DNA of 64,000 bases, from contig NZ_CP038810.1 in the NCBI RefSeq assembly GCF_004797125.1, positions 1,178,001 through 1,242,000 on the forward strand, written 5' to 3'. The notes below the pieces were generated by a model. The model was not told the DNA's origin and searched no databases. It saw nothing but the letters and a program-made list of their open reading frames with translations. Shown piece by piece: positions 32,137 through 41,578 of the stretch; within the stretch, counting starts at the first letter, position 1; each line of letters begins with the position of its first letter. The position numbers and the translations under genes were made by a program. This DNA is from Flavobacterium sangjuense. Its GTDB lineage: Bacteria; Bacteroidota; Bacteroidia; Flavobacteriales; Flavobacteriaceae.

Positions 32137-34527
32137 ATGAAATTACTAAAGAAAATAGTTCTAGTTCTTGTAAGCCTAATTATCCTTATTGCTCTTGCCT
32201 TATTTATCTATCTCCAAACCACAAAACCTAAATACGAAGGCGAAGAAAACCTGGCGAATATATCCAAACCAACAACCGTTTACTTTGACGAATATGGTGT
32301 TCCGCATATTTATGCCGAAACACAAAAAGATGCCATGACAACCTTGGGTTATGTGCATGCGCAAGACCGATTATGGCAAATGGAACTGATGCGCCGAATT
32401 GCTCCGGGCAGACTTTCGGAAATCTTTGGAACACCGGTTTTAAAAACGGATAAATTCTTTGCTGGAATTGGTATCGATGAAAACTCAAAACAAGCGGTTG
32501 CAAATCTTGATAAGAATTCCCAAACCTATATTTTGGCAAACGCTTATCTCGACGGAATTAACCAATATATCGAACAGGGGAAAACTCCGGTTGAAATTCG
32601 ATTACTCGGAATAAAACAGGAAAAGTTTACGTTGAAAGATGTCTATAACATCTTCGGTTTTATGTCTTTTAGTTTTGCGATGGCTCAAAAGACGGATCCT
32701 TTATTAACTGATATTCGTGACCGTTTCGGAATGGATTATTTAAAGGATTTTGGCATTCAAGGCGAATTCGGAACCAAGCAACTTAAATCCTATAAAGGCG
32801 ATTATAAAGAATATGCTGAAATATCAAAATCGGTTGCCGATTTATTGGAAACATCACCGGTTCCGGCTTTTATCGGTAGTAACAGTTGGGTAATTGGCGG
32901 AGCGAAAACCAAAAACGGAAAAGTAATTTTGGCAAACGATCCACATATCATGCATTCGCAACCCGGAACTTGGTATGAAGCGCATATTGTCTGTCCGGAT
33001 TATGAAATTTATGGTTACTATATTGCAGGAACGCCGTTTCCGCTTTTGGGTCATAATCATAATTACGCTTACGGTTTAACCATGTTTGAAAACGATGATG
33101 TCGATTTCTTTCAGGAAGAAGATAACCCTAACAATGACAAGCAATACAAAACGGTTGATGGTTACAAGAATTACACGTATCAACAAAAAATTATCAAAGT
33201 AAAAGATAGTGTTGACGTAAAGGTAAACGTAAAAACTTCCCAACACGGACCAGTTGTAAACGGTTTATTAGACGGATTGAAATCGGAAAAATCAGTAGCC
33301 ATGTCATGGATATACACGCAGCAAAAAAATCAAATACTCGATGCGGTTTATCAATTATCTCATGCAATAAATTTAGAAAGTTTCCATAAAAACATTGAAC
33401 TTATCAAAGCGCCGGGATTAAACATCATGTATGGTGATTACAGAGGAAACATTGCCTGGATAACTTCGGGGAAATTGTACAAAGTTGATAAATCGGTGAA
33501 CACTAATTTAATTCTAAACGGTGCGAACGGTATTGATGACAAAAAAGAATTCCTTCCTTTTGCCAAAAATCCGGCAGCTATAAATCCGTCATGGAATTAT
33601 GTTTATTCCGCAAACAATCAACCAGAGCCAATTGACGGTTATTTGTACCCGGGCTATTATCTTCCAAAAGACAGAGCGATGCGAATCGACGGATTATTGG
33701 CGCCAAAAAATAATTGGACAAAAGAAGATGTGAGTAAAATGATTACCGATAATACATCGGCAACAGCCGAAACCATTGTGTTGAATATGATAAAACCATT
33801 GAACGTTTCTCAATTTTCTGAAAATGAAAAGAAAGCATTGTCAGTTTTAAAAGAATGGAAAGCAACGCACAATCTGGAAGACATCGCGCCAAGCATCTAC
33901 AACAAATGGCTTTATTTTTATCTGAAAGCTACTTTTGAAGACGAATTTGGAGCAGATAATTTCAAATTGCTACTAAGCACGCACATCATCAAACAAGTTA
34001 TCGAAAATCAAACTAAAAACGTGGCTTCGGTTTGGTGGGACAATAGCAATACAAAAAACAAAAAGGAAAACCAATCCGAAATCCTGACACAATCGTTCAA
34101 AGAAGCAATCGCTTCATTAGAAAATCAATTGGGTTCAGATGTCAATCAGTGGCAATGGGAGAAAGTGCACAAAGTCGAATTCCAGCATCCAATTGGGAAA
34201 GTGAAATTGTTCAGCAAGTTTTTCAACGTGGGAACTTTTGGCATAGCCGGAAGCAATGAAGTAATCAATAACCAATTATTCATCTATACCGATGACGCTC
34301 AAATTCCGGTAAAAGGTGGACCATCAACCAGACGAATCATTGATTTTTCTGATATTGAAAACAGCTGGAGTGTATTGCCAACAGGACAATCAGGCAATCC
34401 GATGAGCAAGCATTACAGCGATCAAACGGATTTATTCGTGAATGGGAAATTCAGAAAAATGAAACTGAATGAAAAAGAAATTGAGGCAACATCAACAAAA
34501 CTCATTTTCAAACCCAAAAAGAATTAA
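32137..34527 (+). CDS. Penicillin acylase-family Ntn hydrolase
   Basis: The 796-residue precursor has an N-terminal membrane anchor (IVLVLVSLIILIALALFIYL). Alpha-chain motif DEYGVPHIYAETQKDA and GYVHAQDRLWQMELMRR come first. The beta chain should begin after autocatalytic cleavage at S248 in GSNSWVIGG; the mature N-terminal Ser would be the nucleophile. NDPHIMHSQPGTWYEAHI follows, as in other members. Natural substrates of these Bacteroidota enzymes may be acyl-homoserine lactones or other amides; penicillin is not implied. A -7 box TATATTTG lies at 32110-32117. Confidence 0.9.
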   Translation: MKLLKKIVLVLVSLIILIALALFIYLQTTKPKYEGEENLANISKPTTVYFDEYGVPHIYAETQKDAMTTLGYVHAQDRLWQMELMRRIAPGRLSEIFGTPVLKTDKFFAGIGIDENSKQAVANLDKNSQTYILANAYLDGINQYIEQGKTPVEIRLLGIKQEKFTLKDVYNIFGFMSFSFAMAQKTDPLLTDIRDRFGMDYLKDFGIQGEFGTKQLKSYKGDYKEYAEISKSVADLLETSPVPAFIGSNSWVIGGAKTKNGKVILANDPHIMHSQPGTWYEAHIVCPDYEIYGYYIAGTPFPLLGHNHNYAYGLTMFENDDVDFFQEEDNPNNDKQYKTVDGYKNYTYQQKIIKVKDSVDVKVNVKTSQHGPVVNGLLDGLKSEKSVAMSWIYTQQKNQILDAVYQLSHAINLESFHKNIELIKAPGLNIMYGDYRGNIAWITSGKLYKVDKSVNTNLILNGANGIDDKKEFLPFAKNPAAINPSWNYVYSANNQPEPIDGYLYPGYYLPKDRAMRIDGLLAPKNNWTKEDVSKMITDNTSATAETIVLNMIKPLNVSQFSENEKKALSVLKEWKATHNLEDIAPSIYNKWLYFYLKATFEDEFGADNFKLLLSTHIIKQVIENQTKNVASVWWDNSNTKNKKENQSEILTQSFKEAIASLENQLGSDVNQWQWEKVHKVEFQHPIGKVKLFSKFFNVGTFGIAGSNEVINNQLFIYTDDAQIPVKGGPSTRRIIDFSDIENSWSVLPTGQSGNPMSKHYSDQTDLFVNGKFRKMKLNEKEIEATSTKLIFKPKKN

Positions 34528-34587
34528 ATTTGCACTCGAGGCCGCAAGGCCGAACTGTATGGAATAAAAACCGTTTAGTAAAAATAA

Positions 34588-35928
34588 ATGCAAACTCCTC
34601 AAAAAATTGCTGTTGTTGGTTCGGGCTTAGTCGGAACTTTATTGGCAATCTACCTCAAGAAACAAGGTCACACGGTTCATGTTTATGACAGAAGTCCGGA
34701 TATTCGAACTGTTGAATTCTCTGGTCGTTCTATCAATTTAGTAATGTCTACCCGCGGCTGGAAAGCCATGGAAGATGTTGGTTTGGATGATGAAATCCGA
34801 AAAATCGGAATTCCGGTTGACAAACGCGCCATTCATTTGAAAGACGGAAAACTCAATTATCAATATTATGGCAAAGATGGCGAAGCAATTTTCTCATTGT
34901 CACGTGGCGTTTTAAACCGAAGAATGATTGATTTGGCAGAAGCCGAAGGCGTTGAATTCTTCTTTAACCACAAAATTTGGGATGTCACTTTATCCGATGC
35001 TACTTTGCATATTGGCGATAGTGAAAGAGGCGAGTGGACCGAACTGAAATACGACAAATGTTTTGGTGCCGATGGCGCTTTCTCCAGAATCCGCCACAGA
35101 ATGCAGCGTCAGAGTATGTTCGATTATTCACAGGAGTTCATGAAAATGGGCTACAAAGAATTGCATATTCCTGCCAATGTTGACGGAACGCATAAGATTG
35201 ATAAAAACTCACTCCACATTTGGCCAAGAGGGAATTTCATGTTGATGGCTTTGCCCAATTTGGACGGAACTTTTACCTGCACTTTGTTTATGCCTTTCGA
35301 AGGTGAGAATTCGTTTGAGCTTTTAAAAGACGAAGCAATTCTGGTAGATTTCTTCGCGAATTATTTTCCCGATACCAAGGAAGTAATTCCCGATTTAGTG
35401 GAAGATTTTTTCAAAAATCCAACCAGTTATTTGGTGATGATGAAATGTTTTCCGTGGACACACACGGATAAAGTTGCCTTGATTGGCGATTCGGCGCATG
35501 CGATTGTTCCGTTCTACGGACACGGAATGAATGCGGGTTTTGAAGATATTACTGTTTTGAGTGAAATGATTTCAAAATATGGCGATGACTGGGAAACCAT
35601 TTTTAAGGAATACGAAACTTCAAGAAAACCCAATGCGGATGCGATTGCGGAATTATCATTTCGAAATTTTATGGAAATGAGTTCCAAAACAGCCGATGAG
35701 AAATTCTTACTCCAAAAGAAAATAGAAAAATGGTTCTCTGACAAACATCCCGATAAATGGATGCCGTTATACAGCAGAGTAACCTTTAGTTTGCAACCTT
35801 ATTCCGAAGCCTTGGCGATTGGCGATTTGCAAAATAAAATCATGGAAGAAGTGATGCAACTGCCCAACATTGAAGAAAAATGGAATAGTGAAGAAGTCGA
35901 AAACAAAATCATAGCATTATTGAAATAA
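34588..35928 (+). CDS. kmo: Kynurenine 3-monooxygenase
   Basis: FAD-dependent hydroxylation of kynurenine. The 446-residue flavoprotein shows GSGLVGTLLA (FAD Rossmann), FSGRSINLVMSTRGW (KMO signature near residue 47), DKCFGADGAFSRIR and GDSAHAIVPFYGHGMNAGFED (second FAD motif). It pairs with kynU at 17122 in tryptophan degradation, but the two are about 16 kb apart. Ends with a terminator sharing its stem with the queA terminator. Confidence 0.93.
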   Translation: MQTPQKIAVVGSGLVGTLLAIYLKKQGHTVHVYDRSPDIRTVEFSGRSINLVMSTRGWKAMEDVGLDDEIRKIGIPVDKRAIHLKDGKLNYQYYGKDGEAIFSLSRGVLNRRMIDLAEAEGVEFFFNHKIWDVTLSDATLHIGDSERGEWTELKYDKCFGADGAFSRIRHRMQRQSMFDYSQEFMKMGYKELHIPANVDGTHKIDKNSLHIWPRGNFMLMALPNLDGTFTCTLFMPFEGENSFELLKDEAILVDFFANYFPDTKEVIPDLVEDFFKNPTSYLVMMKCFPWTHTDKVALIGDSAHAIVPFYGHGMNAGFEDITVLSEMISKYGDDWETIFKEYETSRKPNADAIAELSFRNFMEMSSKTADEKFLLQKKIEKWFSDKHPDKWMPLYSRVTFSLQPYSEALAIGDLQNKIMEEVMQLPNIEEKWNSEEVENKIIALLK

Positions 35929-35955
35929 AAAGTCCCGAGGAATCGGGACTTTTTG
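35927..35955. terminator. Intrinsic terminator after kmo (bidirectional)
   Basis: The 12-bp stem AAAAAGTCCCGA / TCGGGACTTTTT has a GGAA loop. It overlaps the kmo stop and ends 2 bp before the stop of the convergent cupin gene. Confidence 0.87.
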
Positions 35956-35956
35956 T

Positions 35957-36319
35957 TTACTCTTCTCTGTGTACCTTGTTAAAATCAAAAGCAGGTTTGC
36001 AAATCGCAATGTATTCACAAGGCTCGTCAAACGGATTGGAATATTGAACCCGCGTATTCTTCTCAATTTTTATGGATTGCCCTGTTTCTAAAACTACAGT
36101 TTCCCCATCAATAATAAATTGCTTTTTCCCCGAAATGATATACGTGTATTCGTCAAATTCGGGAGTTTGAAAAGGTTCGCTCCATTTTGGTGGCGCAATC
36201 ATGTGTGCAATCGAGATTTCTGAATTTCCTGTAGTTGGAATTCCGTGATGTTCTTCAATTACTTTTCCATCGGTTGTGGGAACAACAAATGGTTCTTTCT
36301 GTATAAAATACTTTTTCAT
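35957..36319 (-). CDS. Small cupin-domain protein
   Basis: The 120-residue single cupin has the conserved beta-barrel pattern: FDEYTYIISGKKQFIIDGE (motif 1, with Glu in place of some His) and VRYSNPFDEP-like second motif (QYSNPFDEPCEYIAI). The His pair that usually binds metal is not clear (PEFDEYTY), so metal binding is uncertain. It follows two small genes on the same strand. Confidence 0.8.
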   Translation of the reverse strand: MKKYFIQKEPFVVPTTDGKVIEEHHGIPTTGNSEISIAHMIAPPKWSEPFQTPEFDEYTYIISGKKQFIIDGETVVLETGQSIKIEKNTRVQYSNPFDEPCEYIAICKPAFDFNKVHREE

Positions 36320-36332
36320 TGGTTAAGTATTA

Positions 36333-36776
36333 TTAATCCCAAACATATTTCCAGCTTCCATCTTTTTGTCTTTTCCAAACGGTATGAAAGCGGCCTTTAA
36401 AATCTTTTTTGTTTCCTACTGAATCGGTTGTTGTCCAAACGAATTTTCCGTAAGTATAGCCCAAAGTTCCATCAGCAGAAACATCCACGAAATCGGGTTT
36501 CCAGGTTACCGTAGCTTTTAGAAATTTCGGATTTGAATAGTACTTCTTGATGTTTTCCTTTCCTTGAATTAAGGTATCGTTTTCACGTTTAATAACTGCA
36601 TTGCTATCTGCGTAAGCGTAAAAAGCTTCGGCAATTCCTTTAGATTGTGAAAGATTTTTGAAATCGTCTTCGGCTTTAGCTACTTCAGCTTTCAGAGCAT
36701 CAGGACTAACAGTTTCTGTTTTTTTGGAACAACCAATGACCAACATCGTTAATGAGAGTAGAATTAATTTCTTCAT
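36333..36776 (-). CDS. SnoaL/DUF4440-like lipoprotein
   Basis: The 147-residue protein has a lipoprotein signal (LVIGC, Cys16) and an NTF2-like fold domain. Typical text is GIAEAFYAYADSNAVIKREN and LGYTYGKFVWTT, ending in FHTVWKRQKDGSWKYVWD. Such domains often bind small molecules. It sits between the DUF486 and cupin genes on the same strand, with gaps of 4 and 13 bp, so probably one operon. Confidence 0.8.
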   Translation of the reverse strand: MKKLILLSLTMLVIGCSKKTETVSPDALKAEVAKAEDDFKNLSQSKGIAEAFYAYADSNAVIKRENDTLIQGKENIKKYYSNPKFLKATVTWKPDFVDVSADGTLGYTYGKFVWTTTDSVGNKKDFKGRFHTVWKRQKDGSWKYVWD

Positions 36777-36780
36777 AATA

Positions 36781-37149
36781 TTATTTTTTAAATATAAAAT
36801 AAACTGCCAAAACTAAAAAGCAAAACCCAATGGCATGATTCCATCGGAAGCTTTCGTTTTTAAAGAAAATCATCGAGAAAATGACAAATACGATTAGCGT
36901 AATTACTTCCTGAATGACTTTGAGCTGCATTAATGAAAATGGTCCGCCATTTCCTTCGTAACCCATTTTGTTGGCCGGAACCTGAAAGCAATATTCAAAC
37001 AAAGCCAATCCCCAACTTATTAAAACTATCGTAATCAATCCAGCGTTTTCAAACCATTTGAGTTCCTTAAATTTTAGGTGACCATACCAAGCCAATGTCA
37101 TAAAAACATTTGAAAGAATTAGCAAGCCAATAGTTAAAAAACTTTTCAT
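36781..37149 (-). CDS. DUF486 / DMT-like small membrane protein
   Basis: The protein has 122 residues from the ATG at 37149; the longer frame (to 37167) would translate the inverted repeat. There are four hydrophobic helices, and the DUF486 text is present: FMTLAWYGHLKF, LISWGLALFEYCFQVPANK and FSLMQLKVIQEVITL. Related to small multidrug-type transporters but with unknown substrate. First gene of the small operon that ends with the cupin gene. The 28-bp repeat ends 3 bp before its start. Confidence 0.85.
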   Translation of the reverse strand: MKSFLTIGLLILSNVFMTLAWYGHLKFKELKWFENAGLITIVLISWGLALFEYCFQVPANKMGYEGNGGPFSLMQLKVIQEVITLIVFVIFSMIFFKNESFRWNHAIGFCFLVLAVYFIFKK

Positions 37150-37152
37150 ATT

Positions 37153-37180
37153 GTCATTGCGAGGCACGAAGCAATCTCAT
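37153..37180 (+). repeat. Left arm of 28-bp inverted repeat around the GIY-YIG gene
   Basis: GTCATTGCGAGGCACGAAGC followed by AATCTCAT. Perfectly inverted at 37521-37548. I remember this word as a widespread dispersed repeat. Confidence 0.9.
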
Positions 37181-37201
37181 AATCAACTTCAATGTTTCTC
37201 T

Positions 37202-37507
37202 TTAAATTGTAATTATATCTTTTATTTCTTCAAATAAATCAATCCAGTTTGGATTAATGCTTCTAATCAACTCTATCTTTTTTTCTCTTGAACCTCCTTT
37301 TAATTGCTTCTCTCTTGCTATTGCATCTCCTATCATTTGATACTGTTCGTAATAAACCAATTTATTAAGATTATATCTTGCAGAAAATGAATTTTCATAA
37401 CGCTTTTCTATATGTTCTAATATTCTTTGAGGCAAATTTGAAGTAACTCCAATATAAAATGTATTGTTGTACTTGTTTGTTACTATATAGATAAAACCGG
37501 GTTTCAT
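37202..37507 (-). CDS. GIY-YIG nuclease-domain protein
   Basis: The 101-residue single-domain protein starts at the ATG at 37507. GFIYIVTN and TFYIGVTSN give the GIY...YIG motif (residues about 4-20), the catalytic Arg is in LPQRILEHIEKR, and Glu is in AIAREKQLKGG. The family includes homing-type nucleases and UPF0213-like proteins. It lies inside a perfect 28-bp inverted repeat that abuts the genes on both sides, so the whole 396-bp block looks like a self-contained insertion. Confidence 0.88.
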   Translation of the reverse strand: MKPGFIYIVTNKYNNTFYIGVTSNLPQRILEHIEKRYENSFSARYNLNKLVYYEQYQMIGDAIAREKQLKGGSREKKIELIRSINPNWIDLFEEIKDIITI

Positions 37508-37520
37508 ATTGCTCAAGTTT

Positions 37521-37548
37521 ATGAGATTGCTTCGTGCCTCGCAATGAC
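37521..37548 (-). repeat. Right arm of 28-bp inverted repeat around the GIY-YIG gene
   Basis: Exact reverse complement of 37153-37180. Its last base is the first base (on the + strand) of the stop codon of the HerA-like gene, so the element begins exactly at that gene's end. Confidence 0.9.
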
Positions 37549-39068
37549 TAACGTTTGAATATTTTACTTAACACTCCAAAAACGCCACGAATAAATGTTG
37601 CACTAGTCACTACTTTCACCACCGATTTTCCGATAACAGAAGCGGTGCTTGGCTCGTTGCTTTCCTGCTTGGTTTCTTCCTGAGCTTGCGCTTGTGCTTC
37701 TGCCTGTTGAATAGCTCCTTCAATCTTTTTGGACAGAATTTCATAAGCGCTATCACGGTCAATTTCTTCGGCGTATTTTCTAACCAATTTCGATTTGCCA
37801 TTGATTTCTGTAATTTCAGCTTCAGTCAAAACATCCATTCTGCTCATCGGTGCACGCATCATGGTTGCTGCTAATGGTGTTGGAATTCCCTTTTCGTTCA
37901 AGGCTGTTACAAAAGCTTCGCCAATTCCTAGACTGGTCAACACTTCATCGGTTTTATAGTAAATGGAACTCGGATAATTGTCGGCTGTTTGTTTGATGGC
38001 TTGTCTGTCATTTGCAGTGAAAGCGCGTAAGGCATGTTGGATTTTCAATCCCAATTGCGCCAAAACACTAGCCGGAACGTCCATCGGATTTTGAGTTACA
38101 AAATAAACGCCAATGCCTTTGGAACGAATTAATTTTATAATGGTTTCTATTTGGTCTAACAATGCATCGCTCGCTTCATTAAAAATCAAATGCGCTTCAT
38201 CAATAAAAATAACCAATTCGGGCTGTTCAGCATCTCCTTTTTCTGGCATTTGCTGATAGATTTCGGCTAATAAACTCAACATAAACGTAGAGAATAATTT
38301 TGGTTTATCCTGTATATCCGTCAAGCGGATGATGTTCACGTAACCTTTTCCGTTTTCGTCAATGCGCATCAAATCGTCAATCTCAAATGACTTTTCACCA
38401 AAGAAAATATCGCCGCCTTGTTGTTCTAATTCAATAATCTTACGCAGAATGATTCCTGTGGTTGCCGTAGAAATCTTTCCGTAGTTTTCTTCAATTTCCT
38501 CTTTTCCTTCTTCTGTTATATAATTCAGTACTTTTTTGATGTCTTTCAAATCCAGAAGCGGCATTTTTTGATCATCACAATATTTGAAAATTACTGAAAC
38601 AACACCTGTTTGTGTATCATTCAAATCGAGAATTCTGGAAAATAAAACCGGACCAAACTCAGAAACGGTTGCTCTAAGTCGGACGCCATTTTGCTGCGAA
38701 AGCGACATCAATTCTACAGGAAAAGAAGCGGTAGCATAAGGAATGCTTATTTTGGCGTGACGTTCAGTGATAAAAGGTTTTTCTTCGCCTTCTTGGGCAA
38801 TTCCCGAAAAATCACCTTTGATATCCATCATCAAAACCGGAATTCCGAAAGAAGACAACTGTTCCGACAATACCTGAATCGTTTTTGTTTTCCCTGTCCC
38901 TGTGGCGCCGGCAATTAATCCATGACGGTTTAATGTTTTTAAAGGTACTTTAACAAGAGTGTCGGCAACCGCTTCTCCATTTAAAATGGCGCCGCCAAGC
39001 GTAATACTCTCTCCTTTTGAAGTGTAACCTTCGTTAATATGTTTACTGAAATCGGATGCTGTTGCCAT
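37548..39068 (-). CDS. HerA-like (DUF853) P-loop ATPase
   Basis: The 506-residue ATPase has Walker A GATGTGKT (residues 54-61), Walker B LVIFIDEAHLIF and the downstream VYFVTQNPMDVP, where sensor/arginine functions sit. The DUF853 family belongs to the HerA/FtsK group; a role as a DNA translocase or helicase is suggested by homology but not known. C-terminal tail has an Ala/Gln/Glu coiled stretch. Stop codon touches the GIY-YIG inverted repeat. Confidence 0.87.
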   Translation of the reverse strand: MATASDFSKHINEGYTSKGESITLGGAILNGEAVADTLVKVPLKTLNRHGLIAGATGTGKTKTIQVLSEQLSSFGIPVLMMDIKGDFSGIAQEGEEKPFITERHAKISIPYATASFPVELMSLSQQNGVRLRATVSEFGPVLFSRILDLNDTQTGVVSVIFKYCDDQKMPLLDLKDIKKVLNYITEEGKEEIEENYGKISTATTGIILRKIIELEQQGGDIFFGEKSFEIDDLMRIDENGKGYVNIIRLTDIQDKPKLFSTFMLSLLAEIYQQMPEKGDAEQPELVIFIDEAHLIFNEASDALLDQIETIIKLIRSKGIGVYFVTQNPMDVPASVLAQLGLKIQHALRAFTANDRQAIKQTADNYPSSIYYKTDEVLTSLGIGEAFVTALNEKGIPTPLAATMMRAPMSRMDVLTEAEITEINGKSKLVRKYAEEIDRDSAYEILSKKIEGAIQQAEAQAQAQEETKQESNEPSTASVIGKSVVKVVTSATFIRGVFGVLSKIFKR

Positions 39069-39450
39069 TTGCTTTTTTTTAGATTATAAAGATATTACAA
39101 AGTAATGTATTTTTTCAAAAGCAAGGAAATGTTAATTGTTTTCAAATTGGAATAAAAAAGACTTAATTTTAAATGTTGAAAAAAAGTTTGGTTAAAAAAT
39201 ACATTTTCAAAGCTTTTGACGTTATACATAATAAATAAGCAGTAAAACTCTGAAAATCATAACTATTTTTATGTAATATTTAATGATTGTTTGGAATGAC
39301 GGAATCGGTCATTAATTGCGAATTAAATCGATGTAGTATTAATGTTAAAAAAAGTTTTTTTATTACAAGTAAAAAATTAAATTTGCTCCTAATCAAGTTT
39401 ATTAACAACTAAAACTTATAAAATTATTTAAAAATTAAAAATTTAAAAAA
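39069..39450. other. AT-rich intergenic region with promoter for the exbB operon
   Basis: 382 bp between divergent genes. A perfect -7 box TAAATTTG lies at 39378-39385, 66 bp before exbB; a -33 TTG at ideal spacing is not seen. I see no ORF, hairpin terminator or repeat in the rest. Confidence 0.5.
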
Positions 39451-40272
39451 ATGGCAAACGTTAAAAAAGAAGGCGGTTCAAAAGGTGTAGGAATGGTTTC
39501 AGGAATCATTATCTTATTATGTATTTTCGTGGGTTGGATTATCTGGCAATTTATTATGGGTAATGGTGCAAACTTTGAAGGTGGAGTAAACACAGGTCAC
39601 CCACTACCAGGAAATTATTTAGCAATGGTATACAAAGGTGGACCAATTGTACCAGTTTTGATGGGATTATTATTAATGGTGGTTGTGTTTTCATTTGAGC
39701 GTTTTTCAGTTATCTCTAAAGCAGCCGGAAAAGGGAATTTGGATGCCTTTATGAAAACGATCCAAGGAGATATTAAACAAGGGAAAATTGATGAAGCTAT
39801 CAGTGCATGCGACAAACAACAAGGTTCAGTTGCAAATGCAGTAAAATCAGCTTTAGTAAAATATCAAGAAGTTAAAAAAGAAGGATTTACAAGTGAAGAA
39901 GCTTCTGAAACTATCCACAAAGAAATCGAAGAAGCAACAGCTCTTGAAATGCCAATGTTAGAGAAAAACTTGACTATCATTTCAACATTGGTTTCTCTTG
40001 GAACTCTTGCAGGATTATTAGGAACTGTAACAGGGATGATTAAAGCGTTTGGAGCTTTAGCTTCTACAGGAACTCCAGATCAGGCAGCATTAGCAAATGG
40101 TATTTCTGAAGCACTTATCAATACAGCAACTGGTATCTCTACTTCTGCTTTAGCAATTGTAACTTACAACTTCTTTACTTCTAAAATCGATACATTAACT
40201 TACTCTATTGATGAGGCAGGTTCTACTATCGTGAACACATACAGAAAATTCAGAGGAAGTTTAAAATCATAA
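39451..40272 (+). CDS. exbB: ExbB/MotA/TolQ-family proton channel
   Basis: The 273-residue inner-membrane protein has three or four hydrophobic segments: about 15-35, 62-80, 170-195 and 205-230. The ExbB core text is LLGTVTGMIKAFGALA and NTATGISTSALAIVTYNFF. It forms the stator channel that, with ExbD, uses the proton gradient to power TonB. First gene of a six- to seven-gene operon running to 45193. Confidence 0.93.
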   Translation: MANVKKEGGSKGVGMVSGIIILLCIFVGWIIWQFIMGNGANFEGGVNTGHPLPGNYLAMVYKGGPIVPVLMGLLLMVVVFSFERFSVISKAAGKGNLDAFMKTIQGDIKQGKIDEAISACDKQQGSVANAVKSALVKYQEVKKEGFTSEEASETIHKEIEEATALEMPMLEKNLTIISTLVSLGTLAGLLGTVTGMIKAFGALASTGTPDQAALANGISEALINTATGISTSALAIVTYNFFTSKIDTLTYSIDEAGSTIVNTYRKFRGSLKS

Positions 40273-40316
40273 TACAATTATAGAGTTTCTATTAATTGTT
40301 ATAAAACAAATAAATA

Positions 40317-40946
40317 ATGGGTAAAATAAAAATGCATAAAAAGTCAACATCCATCGACATGACTGCGATGTGTGACGTAGCGTTTCTTTTGCTTACATTC
40401 TTTATCTTAACGGCAACGGCTAAAGTACCTGAGCCACTACCAGTAGATACGCCTTCCTCAACTGTGCAGACAAAATTGCCGGAAACAGGTTTGGTAACGA
40501 TTACGGTAGGGAAAAGCGAAGGAAAAGAGCAAGTGTTTTTTGGAATGAAGGATAGAGCAATACGTTCTGGAGCCCTTGAATATATGTCCAGTAAATATAA
40601 AGTTGACTTCACAGACAAGGAAAAGACTGAATTCGAACTTATGGATGAGTTTGGTGTTCCTGTTGAGGGACTGAAGCAATTGCTGGCAATGAAAGGTTCA
40701 GACAGAGCTAAAAAAGGAGTGCAGCCGGGAATGCCTTGCGACTCTATAAACAATCAATTGCAAGATTGGATACAAGGCGCCAGAAAAGCAAACATTGAAA
40801 ATGGAGGAACGAAAGAACTTCAATTTGCAATCAAAGGCGATGCTAAAGAAGAATATCCACAGATTAAAAGAGTTATGGATATTTTGCAGGATCAAAAAAT
40901 CAATAGCTTTAATTTAGTTACTGGTTTAAGAGGAAAAGACTATTAA
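40317..40946 (+). CDS. exbD: ExbD/TolR-family protein, copy 1
   Basis: The 209-residue protein has a single N-terminal membrane helix (AMCDVAFLLLTFFILTATA) with the key Asp in SIDMTAMCDVAFL, which carries protons in ExbD. The periplasmic domain is longer than in E. coli ExbD. It is followed by a second ExbD of similar design, so the complex may contain two different ExbD chains. Confidence 0.92.
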   Translation: MGKIKMHKKSTSIDMTAMCDVAFLLLTFFILTATAKVPEPLPVDTPSSTVQTKLPETGLVTITVGKSEGKEQVFFGMKDRAIRSGALEYMSSKYKVDFTDKEKTEFELMDEFGVPVEGLKQLLAMKGSDRAKKGVQPGMPCDSINNQLQDWIQGARKANIENGGTKELQFAIKGDAKEEYPQIKRVMDILQDQKINSFNLVTGLRGKDY

Positions 40947-40967
40947 TATATTTAATAATATTATAAA

Positions 40968-41546
40968 ATGGCTGAATTAAATACCGGCGAAGGCGGCGGC
41001 AAAAAAGGCAGTGGCAAGGTAAGAAGTAAGAAATCCAACGCAAAGGTAGATTTAACTGCCATGGTGGATTTAGCTTTCTTGCTGATTACTTTCTTTATGC
41101 TGACAACATCTTTATCAAAACCACAATCTATGGATTTGGGTTTGCCTGATAAAGAAGATAAAAAAACGCCACCAAAAGACATAAAAGTTGATCAAAAAAG
41201 AACCATGACTATCATCATGGGTAAAGACAACAAAATAAAATGGTTTCACGGTCTTATTGAAAATCCTGAACCAGGAGGAAAACCAACAGATGCTGTTTAC
41301 GGTAAAAATGGTCTTCGTAAAGAAATCTTGAAAAGAGTAGTTTCGGTTGGCGAGTATGCCAAGACGAGACCAAGTTATAAAAAAGGGGATGGTTTGATTG
41401 TAATTATCAAGCCAAGTAAAAAATCAACTTATAGAAATTTGGTTGATGTTTTAGATGAAATGGCAATTTGTAAAGTGCCAACGTATGCCATTGTAAATGA
41501 CATTACTCCGGAAGAACAAAAACTAGTAGACGAAATGAACAATTAA
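40968..41546 (+). CDS. exbD: ExbD/TolR-family protein, copy 2
   Basis: The 192-residue paralogue of the preceding gene. The membrane helix VDLTAMVDLAFLLITFFML carries the conserved Asp. The N-terminus is Gly/Lys-rich (GEGGGKKGSGKVRSKKS). Periplasmic domain ends KVPTYAIVNDITPEEQKL. Placed 21 bp after exbD copy 1. Confidence 0.92.
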   Translation: MAELNTGEGGGKKGSGKVRSKKSNAKVDLTAMVDLAFLLITFFMLTTSLSKPQSMDLGLPDKEDKKTPPKDIKVDQKRTMTIIMGKDNKIKWFHGLIENPEPGGKPTDAVYGKNGLRKEILKRVVSVGEYAKTRPSYKKGDGLIVIIKPSKKSTYRNLVDVLDEMAICKVPTYAIVNDITPEEQKLVDEMNN

Positions 41547-41578
41547 TGTTCCAGTGCTAATCAAAAATATACTAAAAA

